A DNA stretch of 11,211 nucleotides from contig JADGPH010000204.1 of NCBI GenBank assembly GCA_017882555.1, positions 1 through 11,211 on the forward strand. The letters are read 5' to 3'. Source of the stretch: Thermoleophilia bacterium. Its GTDB lineage: Bacteria > Actinomycetota > Thermoleophilia > Miltoncostaeales > Miltoncostaeaceae. The notes under the pieces are model-generated. The model worked only from the letters and a program-made list of their open reading frames with translations, was not told the origin of the DNA and made no database searches. Both the position numbers and the translations under genes were made by a program. Positions 1 to 8,501 of the stretch are shown piece after piece; position 1 is the stretch's first letter; the number at the start of each line of letters is the position of its first letter.

Positions 1-866
1 ACCCGGTTGGGCTCGAAGCTCACCCCGGCGGCTTCCAGGCCGATGCCCTCGACGTTGGCGCGTCGGCCGGTGGCCACCAACACGAGGTCTCCTTGGACCT
101 GCTGCTCGGCGCCCTTCGCATCCACGAAATGCAGGGTCACGCCGTCCTTGGTCTCTTCGACGCGCGATGCGCGCGCCCCGAGGTGCTGGGTGATCTTGCG
201 CTTCTTGAACGCCCGCTCGAGTTCGGTGCGCGCCTCGGCGTCCTCGGCGGCGATGAGATGGTCGAGCATCTCGACGATCGTGACCTCGCTGCCAAAATGC
301 GAGAAGACCGATGCGAACTCCACCCCGATGACGCCACCACCCAGCACGATCAGGCGCGGGGGAATCGCTTCGATGGCGAGCAGGCCGGTTGAGTCGACAC
401 AGCGTGGGCCGTCGATGCCCTCGACAGGCGGCCGGGTTGGGCTCGACCCCGTTGCGATGACGGCGTTGGCGAACTTGATCGTCTCACCAGCGTCGGTCGT
501 GATCGTCGTCGAATCCGTGAACTGGCCACGACCCTCGACGACGGTGACCCCGTTGGCCTTCAGCAGACCCCCAACCCCGCTGACCGAACGATCGATGATC
601 TCCTCTTTGTTCTTTTGGACCTGAGAGAAGTCCAGCTCTACGGAGGGCACGTTGACCCCGAGCTTGGCGAACGTTTCGCTGGCGTCCTTCATGGCGTGTG
701 CACTTTGCACCCACGCCTTGGTCGGGATGCACCCCACGTTCAAGCAGGTACCACCCAGGCGTCCTTGCTCAACGACGGCCACACTGAGGCCAAGTTGGGC
801 CCCTCGAATTGCGGCGGGATATCCGCCGGGTCCACCGCCGAGTACCGCGAGGTCGACCTCGATCAC
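1..866 (-). CDS. lpdA: dihydrolipoamide dehydrogenase (E3), N-terminal part, cut by window edge
   Basis: This is the FAD-dependent E3 subunit that re-oxidises dihydrolipoamide in 2-oxoacid dehydrogenase complexes and passes electrons to NAD+ in the cytoplasm. Read from 866 leftward, the protein starts MIEVDLAVLGGGPGGYPAA: the FAD-binding GGGPGG is at residues 10-15. The redox disulfide motif GTCLNVGCIPTK follows, with Cys41 and Cys46. The NAD-binding Rossmann motif GGGVIG is near residue 176, and the ATGR segment sits near the window edge. About 288 of the usual 460-470 residues are present; the C-terminal dimerisation domain with the catalytic His-Glu pair lies outside. The start is GTG at 866, with AGGAG at 874-878 seven bases upstream. 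It lies 123 bases downstream of acnA on the same strand, which fits a TCA-cycle neighbourhood. A mercuric-reductase-type flavoprotein is the main alternative, but the motif details favour E3. Confidence 0.93.
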   Translation of the reverse strand, partial: MIEVDLAVLGGGPGGYPAAIRGAQLGLSVAVVEQGRLGGTCLNVGCIPTKAWVQSAHAMKDASETFAKLGVNVPSVELDFSQVQKNKEEIIDRSVSGVGGLLKANGVTVVEGRGQFTDSTTITTDAGETIKFANAVIATGSSPTRPPVEGIDGPRCVDSTGLLAIEAIPPRLIVLGGGVIGVEFASVFSHFGSEVTIVEMLDHLIAAEDAEARTELERAFKKRKITQHLGARASRVEETKDGVTLHFVDAKGAEQQVQGDLVLVATGRRANVEGIGLEAAGVSFEPNR

Positions 867-874
867 GTGTGATC
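861..874. promoter_or_regulatory. inverted repeat over the lpdA start codon and leader
   Basis: GATCAC-GT-GTGATC is a dyad with two perfect 6-base arms. It spans the lpdA GTG start (864-866) and reaches the AGGAG ribosome-binding site at 874-878. The two-base spacer is too short for a good RNA hairpin, so a DNA-binding protein site is more likely than an RNA switch. It also contains CACGTG at 864-869, the same core as in the palindrome upstream of acnA. No known regulator is assigned; it could be chance. Confidence 0.35.
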
Positions 875-951
875 TCCTCAGATCGAAACGAATAGAGCTA
901 CGTCGCGTGGGGGTGGCGACGTTCGGTGCTGCGCGTCGCACAGGCTAGCGC

Positions 952-976
952 GGCGCGGGCAGCGAGTGCCCACGCC
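952..976 (-). terminator. hairpin just downstream of acnA
   Basis: Arms 952-960 and 968-976 can form a 9-bp stem with one G-U wobble and a 7-base loop, beginning 14 bases beyond the acnA stop on the minus strand. There is no U-tract after it. It could be an actinobacterial-type terminator without U-tract, or a 3'-end stabiliser between acnA and lpdA. Confidence 0.45.
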
Positions 977-989
977 GACCAGCGTGTGA

Positions 990-3689
<2,700 letters not shown>

Positions 3690-3779
3690 CGGCGTCTCTC
3701 CTCAAGCTCGAGTGGTTCGGTTCTGCGCACATGCAGGGTACCGGAGCAACCGCCCACGGGGCGCGAATTGTCCGATGAG

Positions 3780-3791
3780 TGCCACGTGGCA
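3780..3791. promoter_or_regulatory. 12-bp perfect palindrome upstream of acnA
   Basis: TGCCACGTGGCA is a perfect palindrome about 90 bases upstream of the acnA start. It is directly followed by the overlapping self-complementary run ATGCATGCAT (3791-3800). It lies in the 173-base gap after ettA, where an acnA promoter would be expected. I could not assign a clear -35/-10 pair. The CACGTG core recurs in the dyad at lpdA. A shared operator is an inference. Confidence 0.35.
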
Positions 3792-3862
3792 TGCATGCAT
3801 CTTGGGCAAATCTGGATCAGCGCCCCCGGCGCGAGGATCGAATGCACCGCGCGGGTTGCCTG

Positions 3863-5545
3863 CTAGTGGCTCAATCGACGATACGTAATGCGGTGCGGTT
3901 GGGCTGCCTCAGGGCCGAGCTCGCGCTTGCGGAGCTCTTCATATTCCTGGTAGTTGCCTTCAAACCATCGGACCTGGCTGTCACCTTCGAAGGCCAGGAT
4001 ATGGGTGGCCAGGCGATCGATGAACCAACGATCGTGGCTGGTGACCATCACGCATCCCGAAAAGGATGCCAGTGCGTCTTCGAGCGCACGCAACGTGTCC
4101 ACGTCGAGGTCGTTGGTGGGTTCGTCCAGCAACAACAGGTTGCCACCACCCGCCAACAGCTTGGCAAGGTGCAGACGGTTCCGCTCACCACCCGAGAGCT
4201 GCCCGACCAGCTTTTGCTGGTCGGTTCCACGGAAGTTGAACTGTGCCAGATACGCCCGTGAGTTGATCTCCTCGCGCCCGCCGAGCTGGATCAGGTCCAA
4301 ATCGCCCGAGGCCTCGCTCCAGACCGTCTTCTCGGCGTTGAGCGCGTCCCGGGACTGATCCACATATGCGATCTGCACGGTTTCGCCGACGCGCAACTCG
4401 CCGGAGTCGGGCTGTTCGAATCCCGCGATCATGCGGAATAGTGTCGTCTTGCCGGCGCCGTTCGCACCGATGACCCCGACGATGCCCCCCTGCGGCAGCG
4501 AGAACGACAGGTCCTCGATCAGCAGACGATCACCGTATCCCTTGCGCAGATCGGTGGCGACAATTACCTGGTCGCTCAGGCGCGGCGCGGCCGGAATGCG
4601 GATCTCGGCGGCACGCACCGCCTCCGACCCGGCCTCTTCGACCAGGCGCTGGTAGTTCGCGAGACGGGCCTTGCTCTTGGCCTGCCGGGCACGCGGGGAG
4701 GACCGGACCCATTCGAGCTCGCGGGCGAGGGTGCGCTGGCGGGCGCTTTCCTTCTTTTCTTCCCGTTCGAGCCGGAGTCGCTTCTGATCGAGCCACTCGG
4801 TGTAGTTGCCTTGATAGGGGAGGCCGCGCCCGCGGTCAAGCTCGAGGATCCACTCGGCGGCGTTCTCGAGGAAGTAGCGATCATGGGTGACGGCGACGAC
4901 GGTACCGGTGTACTCGGCGAGGTGGCGTTCCAGCCATGCGACCGATTCCGCGTCGAGATGGTTGGTCGGCTCGTCGAGCAACAACAGGTCGGGGGCCGAC
5001 AACAACAGGCGCGCGAGCGCAACGCGCCGGCGCTCACCCCCGGACAGCGTGGTGACATCAGCGTCGCCAGGCGGCACCCGAAGGGCGTCCATCGCGATCT
5101 CGACCTTGCGTTCGATGTCCCAGGCGTTGACCCGGTCGATTTCGTCTTGGACGCGCTGGAACTCATCGAGCAGCGTCTGCATCTGGTCGGGCTCCATGGG
5201 ATCAGCCAGTTGCGCGCTCATCTCGGTGTAGCGCGTGGTCAGGGCCAATTGGCCAGCCAGCCCCTGCTCGATGTTGCCGCGTACGTCGAGTTGCGGATCG
5301 AGCTGGGGCTCCTGCTCGAGCAGGCCGACGGTGGCCCCTGGCGAGAGTTGGGCAACCCCGGATGACGACTGTTCGACGCCGGCCATGATTCGCAGGAGGG
5401 TGCTCTTTCCGGCGCCGTTCGCGCCGAGCACGCCGATCTTGGCGCCGTACAGGAAGGACAGTGAGACATCTTTTAGAATCACCTTGTCCGGAGGGTGCGA
5501 CTTGCCGAGCCGGTGCATGGTGAAGACGTACTGGGGTTCGCTCAT
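3863..5545 (-). CDS. ettA: energy-dependent translational throttle protein, ABC-F ATPase
   Basis: A cytoplasmic ABC-F protein of 560 residues with two ATPase domains and no membrane segment. E. coli EttA (555 residues) binds the ribosomal E site and gates elongation according to ATP/ADP levels. First domain: Walker A GANGAGKST at 41-49, signature LSGGE at 167-171, Walker B with catalytic Glu192 in DEPTNHLD. Second domain: Walker A GANGAGKTT at 360-368, signature LSGGE at 450-454, Glu475 in DEPTNDLD. The region at about 245-325 between them is the charged tRNA-interaction linker, and about 95-140 is the arm insertion. The N-terminus (YVFTMHRLGKSHPP) and the end (HRITYRRLSH) match the EttA subgroup rather than antibiotic-resistance ABC-Fs. 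The ATG at 5543-5545 has no good Shine-Dalgarno; translation may be from a very short leader. Confidence 0.95.
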   Translation of the reverse strand: MSEPQYVFTMHRLGKSHPPDKVILKDVSLSFLYGAKIGVLGANGAGKSTLLRIMAGVEQSSSGVAQLSPGATVGLLEQEPQLDPQLDVRGNIEQGLAGQLALTTRYTEMSAQLADPMEPDQMQTLLDEFQRVQDEIDRVNAWDIERKVEIAMDALRVPPGDADVTTLSGGERRRVALARLLLSAPDLLLLDEPTNHLDAESVAWLERHLAEYTGTVVAVTHDRYFLENAAEWILELDRGRGLPYQGNYTEWLDQKRLRLEREEKKESARQRTLARELEWVRSSPRARQAKSKARLANYQRLVEEAGSEAVRAAEIRIPAAPRLSDQVIVATDLRKGYGDRLLIEDLSFSLPQGGIVGVIGANGAGKTTLFRMIAGFEQPDSGELRVGETVQIAYVDQSRDALNAEKTVWSEASGDLDLIQLGGREEINSRAYLAQFNFRGTDQQKLVGQLSGGERNRLHLAKLLAGGGNLLLLDEPTNDLDVDTLRALEDALASFSGCVMVTSHDRWFIDRLATHILAFEGDSQVRWFEGNYQEYEELRKRELGPEAAQPHRITYRRLSH

Positions 5546-5557
5546 GACACCGGAGCG

Positions 5558-5588
5558 TAACTAACCCCAGGACTGGGCGACAGTTCAA
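5558..5588 (-). promoter_or_regulatory. ettA: possible ettA promoter with very short leader
   Basis: On the minus strand, TTGAAC (5583-5588) lies 18-19 bases before TTAGTTA (5558-5564), which ends 12 bases before the ettA ATG. A start 6-7 bases after the -10 box would leave a leader of only about five bases. That fits the missing ribosome-binding site and the leaderless mRNAs common in actinobacteria. Both hexamers are weak matches. Confidence 0.25.
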
Positions 5589-5636
5589 GTCGCGTGCGCT
5601 ACGGTCGAAACACAGGGGAAAGCAACGTGTGTAGCA

Positions 5637-5662
5637 CGCGGGTGTGGACCGAGATACCCGCG
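5637..5662 (+). promoter_or_regulatory. GC-rich stem-loop in leader of small His/Cys gene
   Basis: CGCGGGT (5637-5643) pairs perfectly with ACCCGCG (5656-5662) around a 12-base loop, ending eight bases before the AGGAGG of the downstream gene. A second mini-hairpin, CCCC (5665-5668) with GGGG (5675-5678), would hold that ribosome-binding site partly in its loop. This could tune translation. I see no match to a riboswitch class I know. Confidence 0.35.
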
Positions 5663-5682
5663 AGCCCCGAAGGAGGGGTGAC

Positions 5683-5901
5683 ATGACAACAGTAAGTTTT
5701 GAACCGCGCTCGCGCGATATCGCGCTTGAGGGCGTCGTTGCTCGAATGAGCGATGACGGGTGGGGCCATTATCACCGCATGGATTGTGCGTACGCGCCAC
5801 AACGCGGTGCAGAGGGCGTTCGGGCGGTCCTACACGGGCCGTGGCGCTACCTGGAGCGCCACTGGGAACCGTGCCCCCTGTGCAACCCACCGAAGGTCTA
5901 A
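5683..5901 (+). CDS. small His/Cys (putative metal-binding) protein, 72 residues
   Basis: A hypothetical protein of 72 residues. The ATG at 5683 is chosen because AGGAGG at 5671-5676 sits six bases upstream; an in-frame ATG at 5644 has no such site and lies in a hairpin loop. Visible features are HYH at residues 29-31, Cys35, and CPLCNPP with Cys64 and Cys67. The spacing YH-x3-C ... C-x2-C-x-P resembles a small zinc-binding module that I recall as a tail on secreted nucleases and other bacterial proteins, where it reads YHxxxC ... GYxPCxxCxP. Here it would stand alone, with no signal peptide or membrane segment. Metal binding is inferred from the residue pattern; the biological role is unknown. 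Its stop lies nine bases before the CIRCE element of the next gene, so read-through into cnoX is possible. Confidence 0.75.
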   Translation: MTTVSFEPRSRDIALEGVVARMSDDGWGHYHRMDCAYAPQRGAEGVRAVLHGPWRYLERHWEPCPLCNPPKV

Positions 5902-5909
5902 CGTTTGTA

Positions 5910-5936
5910 TTGGCACTCCGCTACCGTGAGTGCCAG
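5910..5936 (+). promoter_or_regulatory. CIRCE element, HrcA heat-shock operator
   Basis: TTGGCACTC (5910-5918), nine bases, then GAGTGCCAG (5928-5936). The arms are complementary at 8 of 9 positions, and the spacer is exactly the nine bases of the known CIRCE consensus TTAGCACTC-N9-GAGTGCTAA. The change of A to G at the third base is common in high-GC bacteria. HrcA bound here represses transcription until heat or misfolded protein titrates GroEL. The spacer holds TACCGT (5922-5927), a possible -10 box, so repressor and polymerase would compete. It lies 23 bases upstream of the chosen cnoX start. Confidence 0.88.
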
Positions 5937-5959
5937 ACACTGCGTGGAAAGGGGTTGAG

Positions 5960-6700
5960 GTGGACACGACAGACGCGACGTTTGAGTACGACGTCATCGA
6001 GCGCTCCCGTGAGGTCGCCGTGGTCGTGGATTTCTGGGCGCCATGGTGCGCGCCCTGCCGCCAACTCGCTCCGCTGCTGGCGACGGCGGTGGGTCGTCAC
6101 GAGGACGAAATCGAGCTCGCGAAGGTCAATATCGACGAGAACCCGATGCTCGCCCAGCGCTATCACGTCATGAGCATCCCACTGGTCAAAGTCTTCCGTG
6201 ACGGAAAGGTCGTGGATGAATTCGCCGGCCTGCAGTCGGCCCACAGCATCGACGCCTTCGTTAATCGCTTGGTGCCGAGCAAGGCCGATCGGCTCGTGGA
6301 GCTCGGTGATGAGGCCTCGTTGCGTGAGGCGCTCGAGATCGATCCGACCAACACCGGGGCGCGTCTGGCGCTGGCGCGGATGTTGATTGCCGACGGCGAG
6401 GTGTCGGAGGTCGAACCGTTGCTCGCGCCGGTGTCGTTTGACAGCCAGGCGTCAGGGATCTTGGCGCGACTTGAGCTTGCGGACGTTGACCACCCGGATA
6501 TTTCCGCCGGGCTCGGCGCGTGGGATGCGGGGCTGAGCGAGCAGGCACTTGCCCACTTGCTCGATGCGGTGCGTGGCACCACCGATCCGCAGCTGCGGAA
6601 CACGCTGCGGGCGACGGTCGTGGGCATGTTCGCTGAGTTGGGTGAGCACCACCCGCTCACGACGCGCTTTCGCAAGCGCCTCGCCCAAGCTCTCTACTAA
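5960..6700 (+). CDS. cnoX: thioredoxin-TPR chaperedoxin, CnoX/YbbN family
   Basis: A cytoplasmic 246-residue protein with an N-terminal thioredoxin fold (about 5-105) and C-terminal TPR-like helices (about 110-246). The redox motif WCAPC has Cys30 and Cys33, so it should be redox-active, unlike E. coli YbbN, where the site is SQHC. The cis-proline is Pro74 in MSIP. The end, RFRKRLAQALY, resembles the conserved C-terminal helix of E. coli CnoX that docks on GroEL. CnoX proteins hold oxidised or unfolded clients and hand them to GroEL/ES. The GTG at 5960 is chosen because AAGGGG (5949-5954) precedes it by five bases; an in-frame GTG at 5930 lies inside the right arm of the CIRCE operator and has no such site. 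Regulation by HrcA is expected from that operator. A plain thioredoxin is excluded by the TPR half. Confidence 0.93.
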   Translation: MDTTDATFEYDVIERSREVAVVVDFWAPWCAPCRQLAPLLATAVGRHEDEIELAKVNIDENPMLAQRYHVMSIPLVKVFRDGKVVDEFAGLQSAHSIDAFVNRLVPSKADRLVELGDEASLREALEIDPTNTGARLALARMLIADGEVSEVEPLLAPVSFDSQASGILARLELADVDHPDISAGLGAWDAGLSEQALAHLLDAVRGTTDPQLRNTLRATVVGMFAELGEHHPLTTRFRKRLAQALY

Positions 6701-6719
6701 GCCATGATTGCCGTGTGCT

Positions 6720-6745
6720 GCGCGGCCGGGAACTCTCGGCCGCGC
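6720..6745. terminator. bidirectional hairpin between cnoX and infA
   Basis: GCGCGGCCG (6720-6728) and CGGCCGCGC (6737-6745) form a perfect 9-bp GC stem with an 8-base loop in the 51-base gap between convergent genes. No T-run flanks it on either side. Its position after both stop codons makes it a likely shared terminator. Confidence 0.65.
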
Positions 6746-6751
6746 CAGCCG

Positions 6752-6976
6752 CTACTTCTCGCGGTAGATGATCCGCCCGCGGGTGAGGTCGTAGGGCGAG
6801 AGTTCTACGCGGACACGGTCGCCTGGATTGATGCGAATCCGGTATCGGCGCATACGTCCGGCCATGTGAGCCAGCACTTCATGATCGTTATCTAGGACCA
6901 CCCGGAACATCGTGTTAGGCAGGGCTTCGGTGACTTCGCCCTCGACCTCGATGGCCTCTTCTTTTTCGTTGGGCGT
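6752..6976 (-). CDS. infA: translation initiation factor IF-1, apparent ACG start
   Basis: A 74-residue OB-fold protein that binds the A site of the 30S subunit during initiation and works with IF-2 and IF-3. Family blocks are [21 protein letters not shown] near the N-terminus, HEVLAH, and the C-terminal [12 protein letters not shown]. Normal IF-1 is 71-74 residues and begins just before the EEAIEVEG block. The codon there is ACG (6974-6976), and a strong AGGAGAGG (6982-6989) is placed correctly for it (AGGAG eight bases away). The next in-frame ATG is at residue 23, too late. Upstream in-frame alternatives are GTG at about 7012 (12 extra residues) and TTG at 7037-7039 (21 extra), neither with a convincing ribosome-binding site. 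A base-call error (ATG read as ACG) is possible. The gene stands alone, not in a ribosomal-protein cluster. The identity is certain; the start is not. Confidence 0.9.
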   Translation of the reverse strand, partial: TPNEKEEAIEVEGEVTEALPNTMFRVVLDNDHEVLAHMAGRMRRYRIRINPGDRVRVELSPYDLTRGRIIYREK

Positions 6977-7197
6977 CGGACCCTCTCCTATCGACTCGGA
7001 CGCGCACGCCACGGCGCCGATGCTGCATTTCGCCCGCAAGGCTATATCCCCGGGCTGGAGCGCGCATCCCCTGCGGTGCGATCGTTATGGCATGCGGCGC
7101 TCGCGGCGCGGGACCAGGTTGAGAGCGCACCGTGTGCAGGCTACGGTTATTGACGACTCAAGTACTTTGCCGGTTGCGGAACAAACAAAGGCACACC

Positions 7198-8133
7198 ATG
7201 CAGACCGCAGGTATCCACCACGTCACCGCCATGTCCTCCGATGCTCAGGGCAATCGTGATTTCTACGAGGGGGTGTTGGGCCTGCGGATGGTCAAGCAAA
7301 CCGTCAACTTCGATGAGCCGGGCACCTACCACCTCTATTACGGAGATGGTCTGGGTTCACCCGGCACGATCCTGACCTTCTTTCCGATTCCGGGTTTGCC
7401 CCCAGGGCGCGACGGGGCCGGTGTTACTGAACTCGTCGCGCTCGCGATTCCCGAGGGCGCCGCCGCAGCGTGGCGATCACGCCTCGATCGGCTCGGTGTG
7501 GCATTCACCGAGATTGGCGTCGGCGGCGTGCGCCCGGGCCTGGCGCTGGCGGATCCCGACGGCATGCGGATCGAGCTCGTGGAGACAGGGGAGGTCGTCG
7601 CCCCGCGGCAGTGGGATGCATGGGTGCCTGCGGGCATGGCGATCCAAGGGGTCGAGGGGGTGACGCTCGCGAGCCACCACATCGCGGACACGCATCAGGC
7701 GCTTGCCAGCTGGCTGGGCCTCGAGTCGGACGCTGAGGGGGTGTTTCGCGGCCACCAAGCCCTGGGGGGTCGCGTGCGGGTGCGCGACGCCGGTGGTGAG
7801 TCTGTGGCCCGTCTTGGCGCCGGGACGGTGCACCACATCGCCTTCCGGAGCACCGATGCCGGCGAGCAGCTCCAATGGCTGGATCACGTTCGGCGCGCGG
7901 GTGGCGCCCCGACGCCGGTCCAAGATCGCGAGTACTTCACCTCGATCTACTTTCGCGAGCCCGGCGGCGTGCTCCTTGAGATCGCGACCGATCCGCCAGG
8001 GTTCACGCGCGATGAGCCCGCCGATGCGCTCGGCTCGTCGCTGCGGTTGCCGGCGTGGCTGGCAGCGCACCGTGTGCGCTTGCTCGAGCGCCTCCCGGCC
8101 CTGGAGACCCCGCGTCAGGAGAGTCTGCGATGA
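7198..8133 (+). CDS. VOC-family ring-cleaving dioxygenase-like protein (MhqO/PcpA type)
   Basis: A 311-residue protein of two glyoxalase-fold halves (about 1-135 and 150-275), the size of MhqO, LinE and PcpA proteins, which cleave hydroquinone-type rings with Fe(II) and O2. The likely metal ligands are visible: a His of IHHVTAM (residues 7-8), a His of TVHHIAF (212-213), and Glu261 in LLEIATD. ATG at 7198 has AAAGG at 7187-7191 six bases upstream. Upstream lie the -35-like TTGACG (7150-7155) and the palindrome AAGTACTT (7160-7167), but no matching -10. It is the first gene of a three-gene operon with a 4-base overlap to the next gene. The substrate is not known; similarity to quinone-stress enzymes is inferred from fold, ligands and neighbours. 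A glyoxalase or bleomycin-resistance protein would usually be shorter. Confidence 0.85.
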   Translation: MQTAGIHHVTAMSSDAQGNRDFYEGVLGLRMVKQTVNFDEPGTYHLYYGDGLGSPGTILTFFPIPGLPPGRDGAGVTELVALAIPEGAAAAWRSRLDRLGVAFTEIGVGGVRPGLALADPDGMRIELVETGEVVAPRQWDAWVPAGMAIQGVEGVTLASHHIADTHQALASWLGLESDAEGVFRGHQALGGRVRVRDAGGESVARLGAGTVHHIAFRSTDAGEQLQWLDHVRRAGGAPTPVQDREYFTSIYFREPGGVLLEIATDPPGFTRDEPADALGSSLRLPAWLAAHRVRLLERLPALETPRQESLR

Positions 8134-8501
8134 CCGATGCAGACCGCCAGCAACGGGGACGGGAGATCGCCGAGGCGTACTTCGGGGATGATGTTCCCGA
8201 CGCGTGGCGTGAGATTTCCCAAGACCTCGCCGAACTCACCGAGTCGGCGGCCTTCGGGGCGATCTGGACCCGGCCGGGTTTGGGTCTGCGTGATCGCGCG
8301 CTGCTCGCCGTCGGCATGACGGCGGCCATCGGGGCACAGCCGCAGTTGGCCTGGCACACCCGTGGCGCGCTGCGGGCGGGCCTCACGCCGACCGAGATCC
8401 GGGAAGCCGTGATCCAAGTGGTGGGCTTCGCGGGCTTCCCGGCCGCCTGGAACGCGATGTGCACGATTGCACCGATCCTCGCTGCGCACGAGGGCGCATG
8501 A
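8130..8501 (+). CDS. carboxymuconolactone decarboxylase-like protein
   Basis: A 123-residue all-helical protein of the CMD/AhpD superfamily. The family pattern is seen at about 75-110: a WHTRGALRAG helix followed by LTPTEIREAV and VGFAGFPAAWNAM. The CxxC that makes AhpD a peroxidase partner is absent; only one Cys is present, near the C-terminus. This points to the gamma-carboxymuconolactone decarboxylase branch, acting in the beta-ketoadipate pathway on protocatechuate-derived products, or to an uncharacterised member. ATG at 8130 overlaps the preceding stop (ATGA), with AGGAG at 8117-8121 eight bases upstream, so translation is coupled. Its place between a ring-cleaving-type dioxygenase and a hydrolase supports a role in aromatic or quinone turnover. 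The exact reaction cannot be assigned. Confidence 0.83.
   Translation: MTDADRQQRGREIAEAYFGDDVPDAWREISQDLAELTESAAFGAIWTRPGLGLRDRALLAVGMTAAIGAQPQLAWHTRGALRAGLTPTEIREAVIQVVGFAGFPAAWNAMCTIAPILAAHEGA

Noticed and set aside
3820..3832. Hairpin GCGCC-CCC-GGCGC downstream of ettA as a terminator
   Set aside because: It has only a 5-bp stem and a 3-base loop with no T-run, common in DNA of this composition.
5712..5725. 14-bp perfect palindrome GCGCGATATCGCGC in the small His/Cys gene
   Set aside because: It lies inside coding sequence in a GC-alternating stretch. I see no second copy or link to a promoter, so chance is the simpler explanation.
5930..5959. GTG at 5930 as start of the cnoX gene
   Set aside because: It lies within the right arm of the CIRCE dyad and has no ribosome-binding site. 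GTG at 5960 has AAGGGG upstream and gives a normal family N-terminus.
6977..7039. TTG at 7037-7039 or GTG at about 7012 as start of infA
   Set aside because: They add 21 or 12 residues not typical of IF-1 and lack a ribosome-binding site, while AGGAGAGG is placed for the codon at 6976. Kept only as alternatives.
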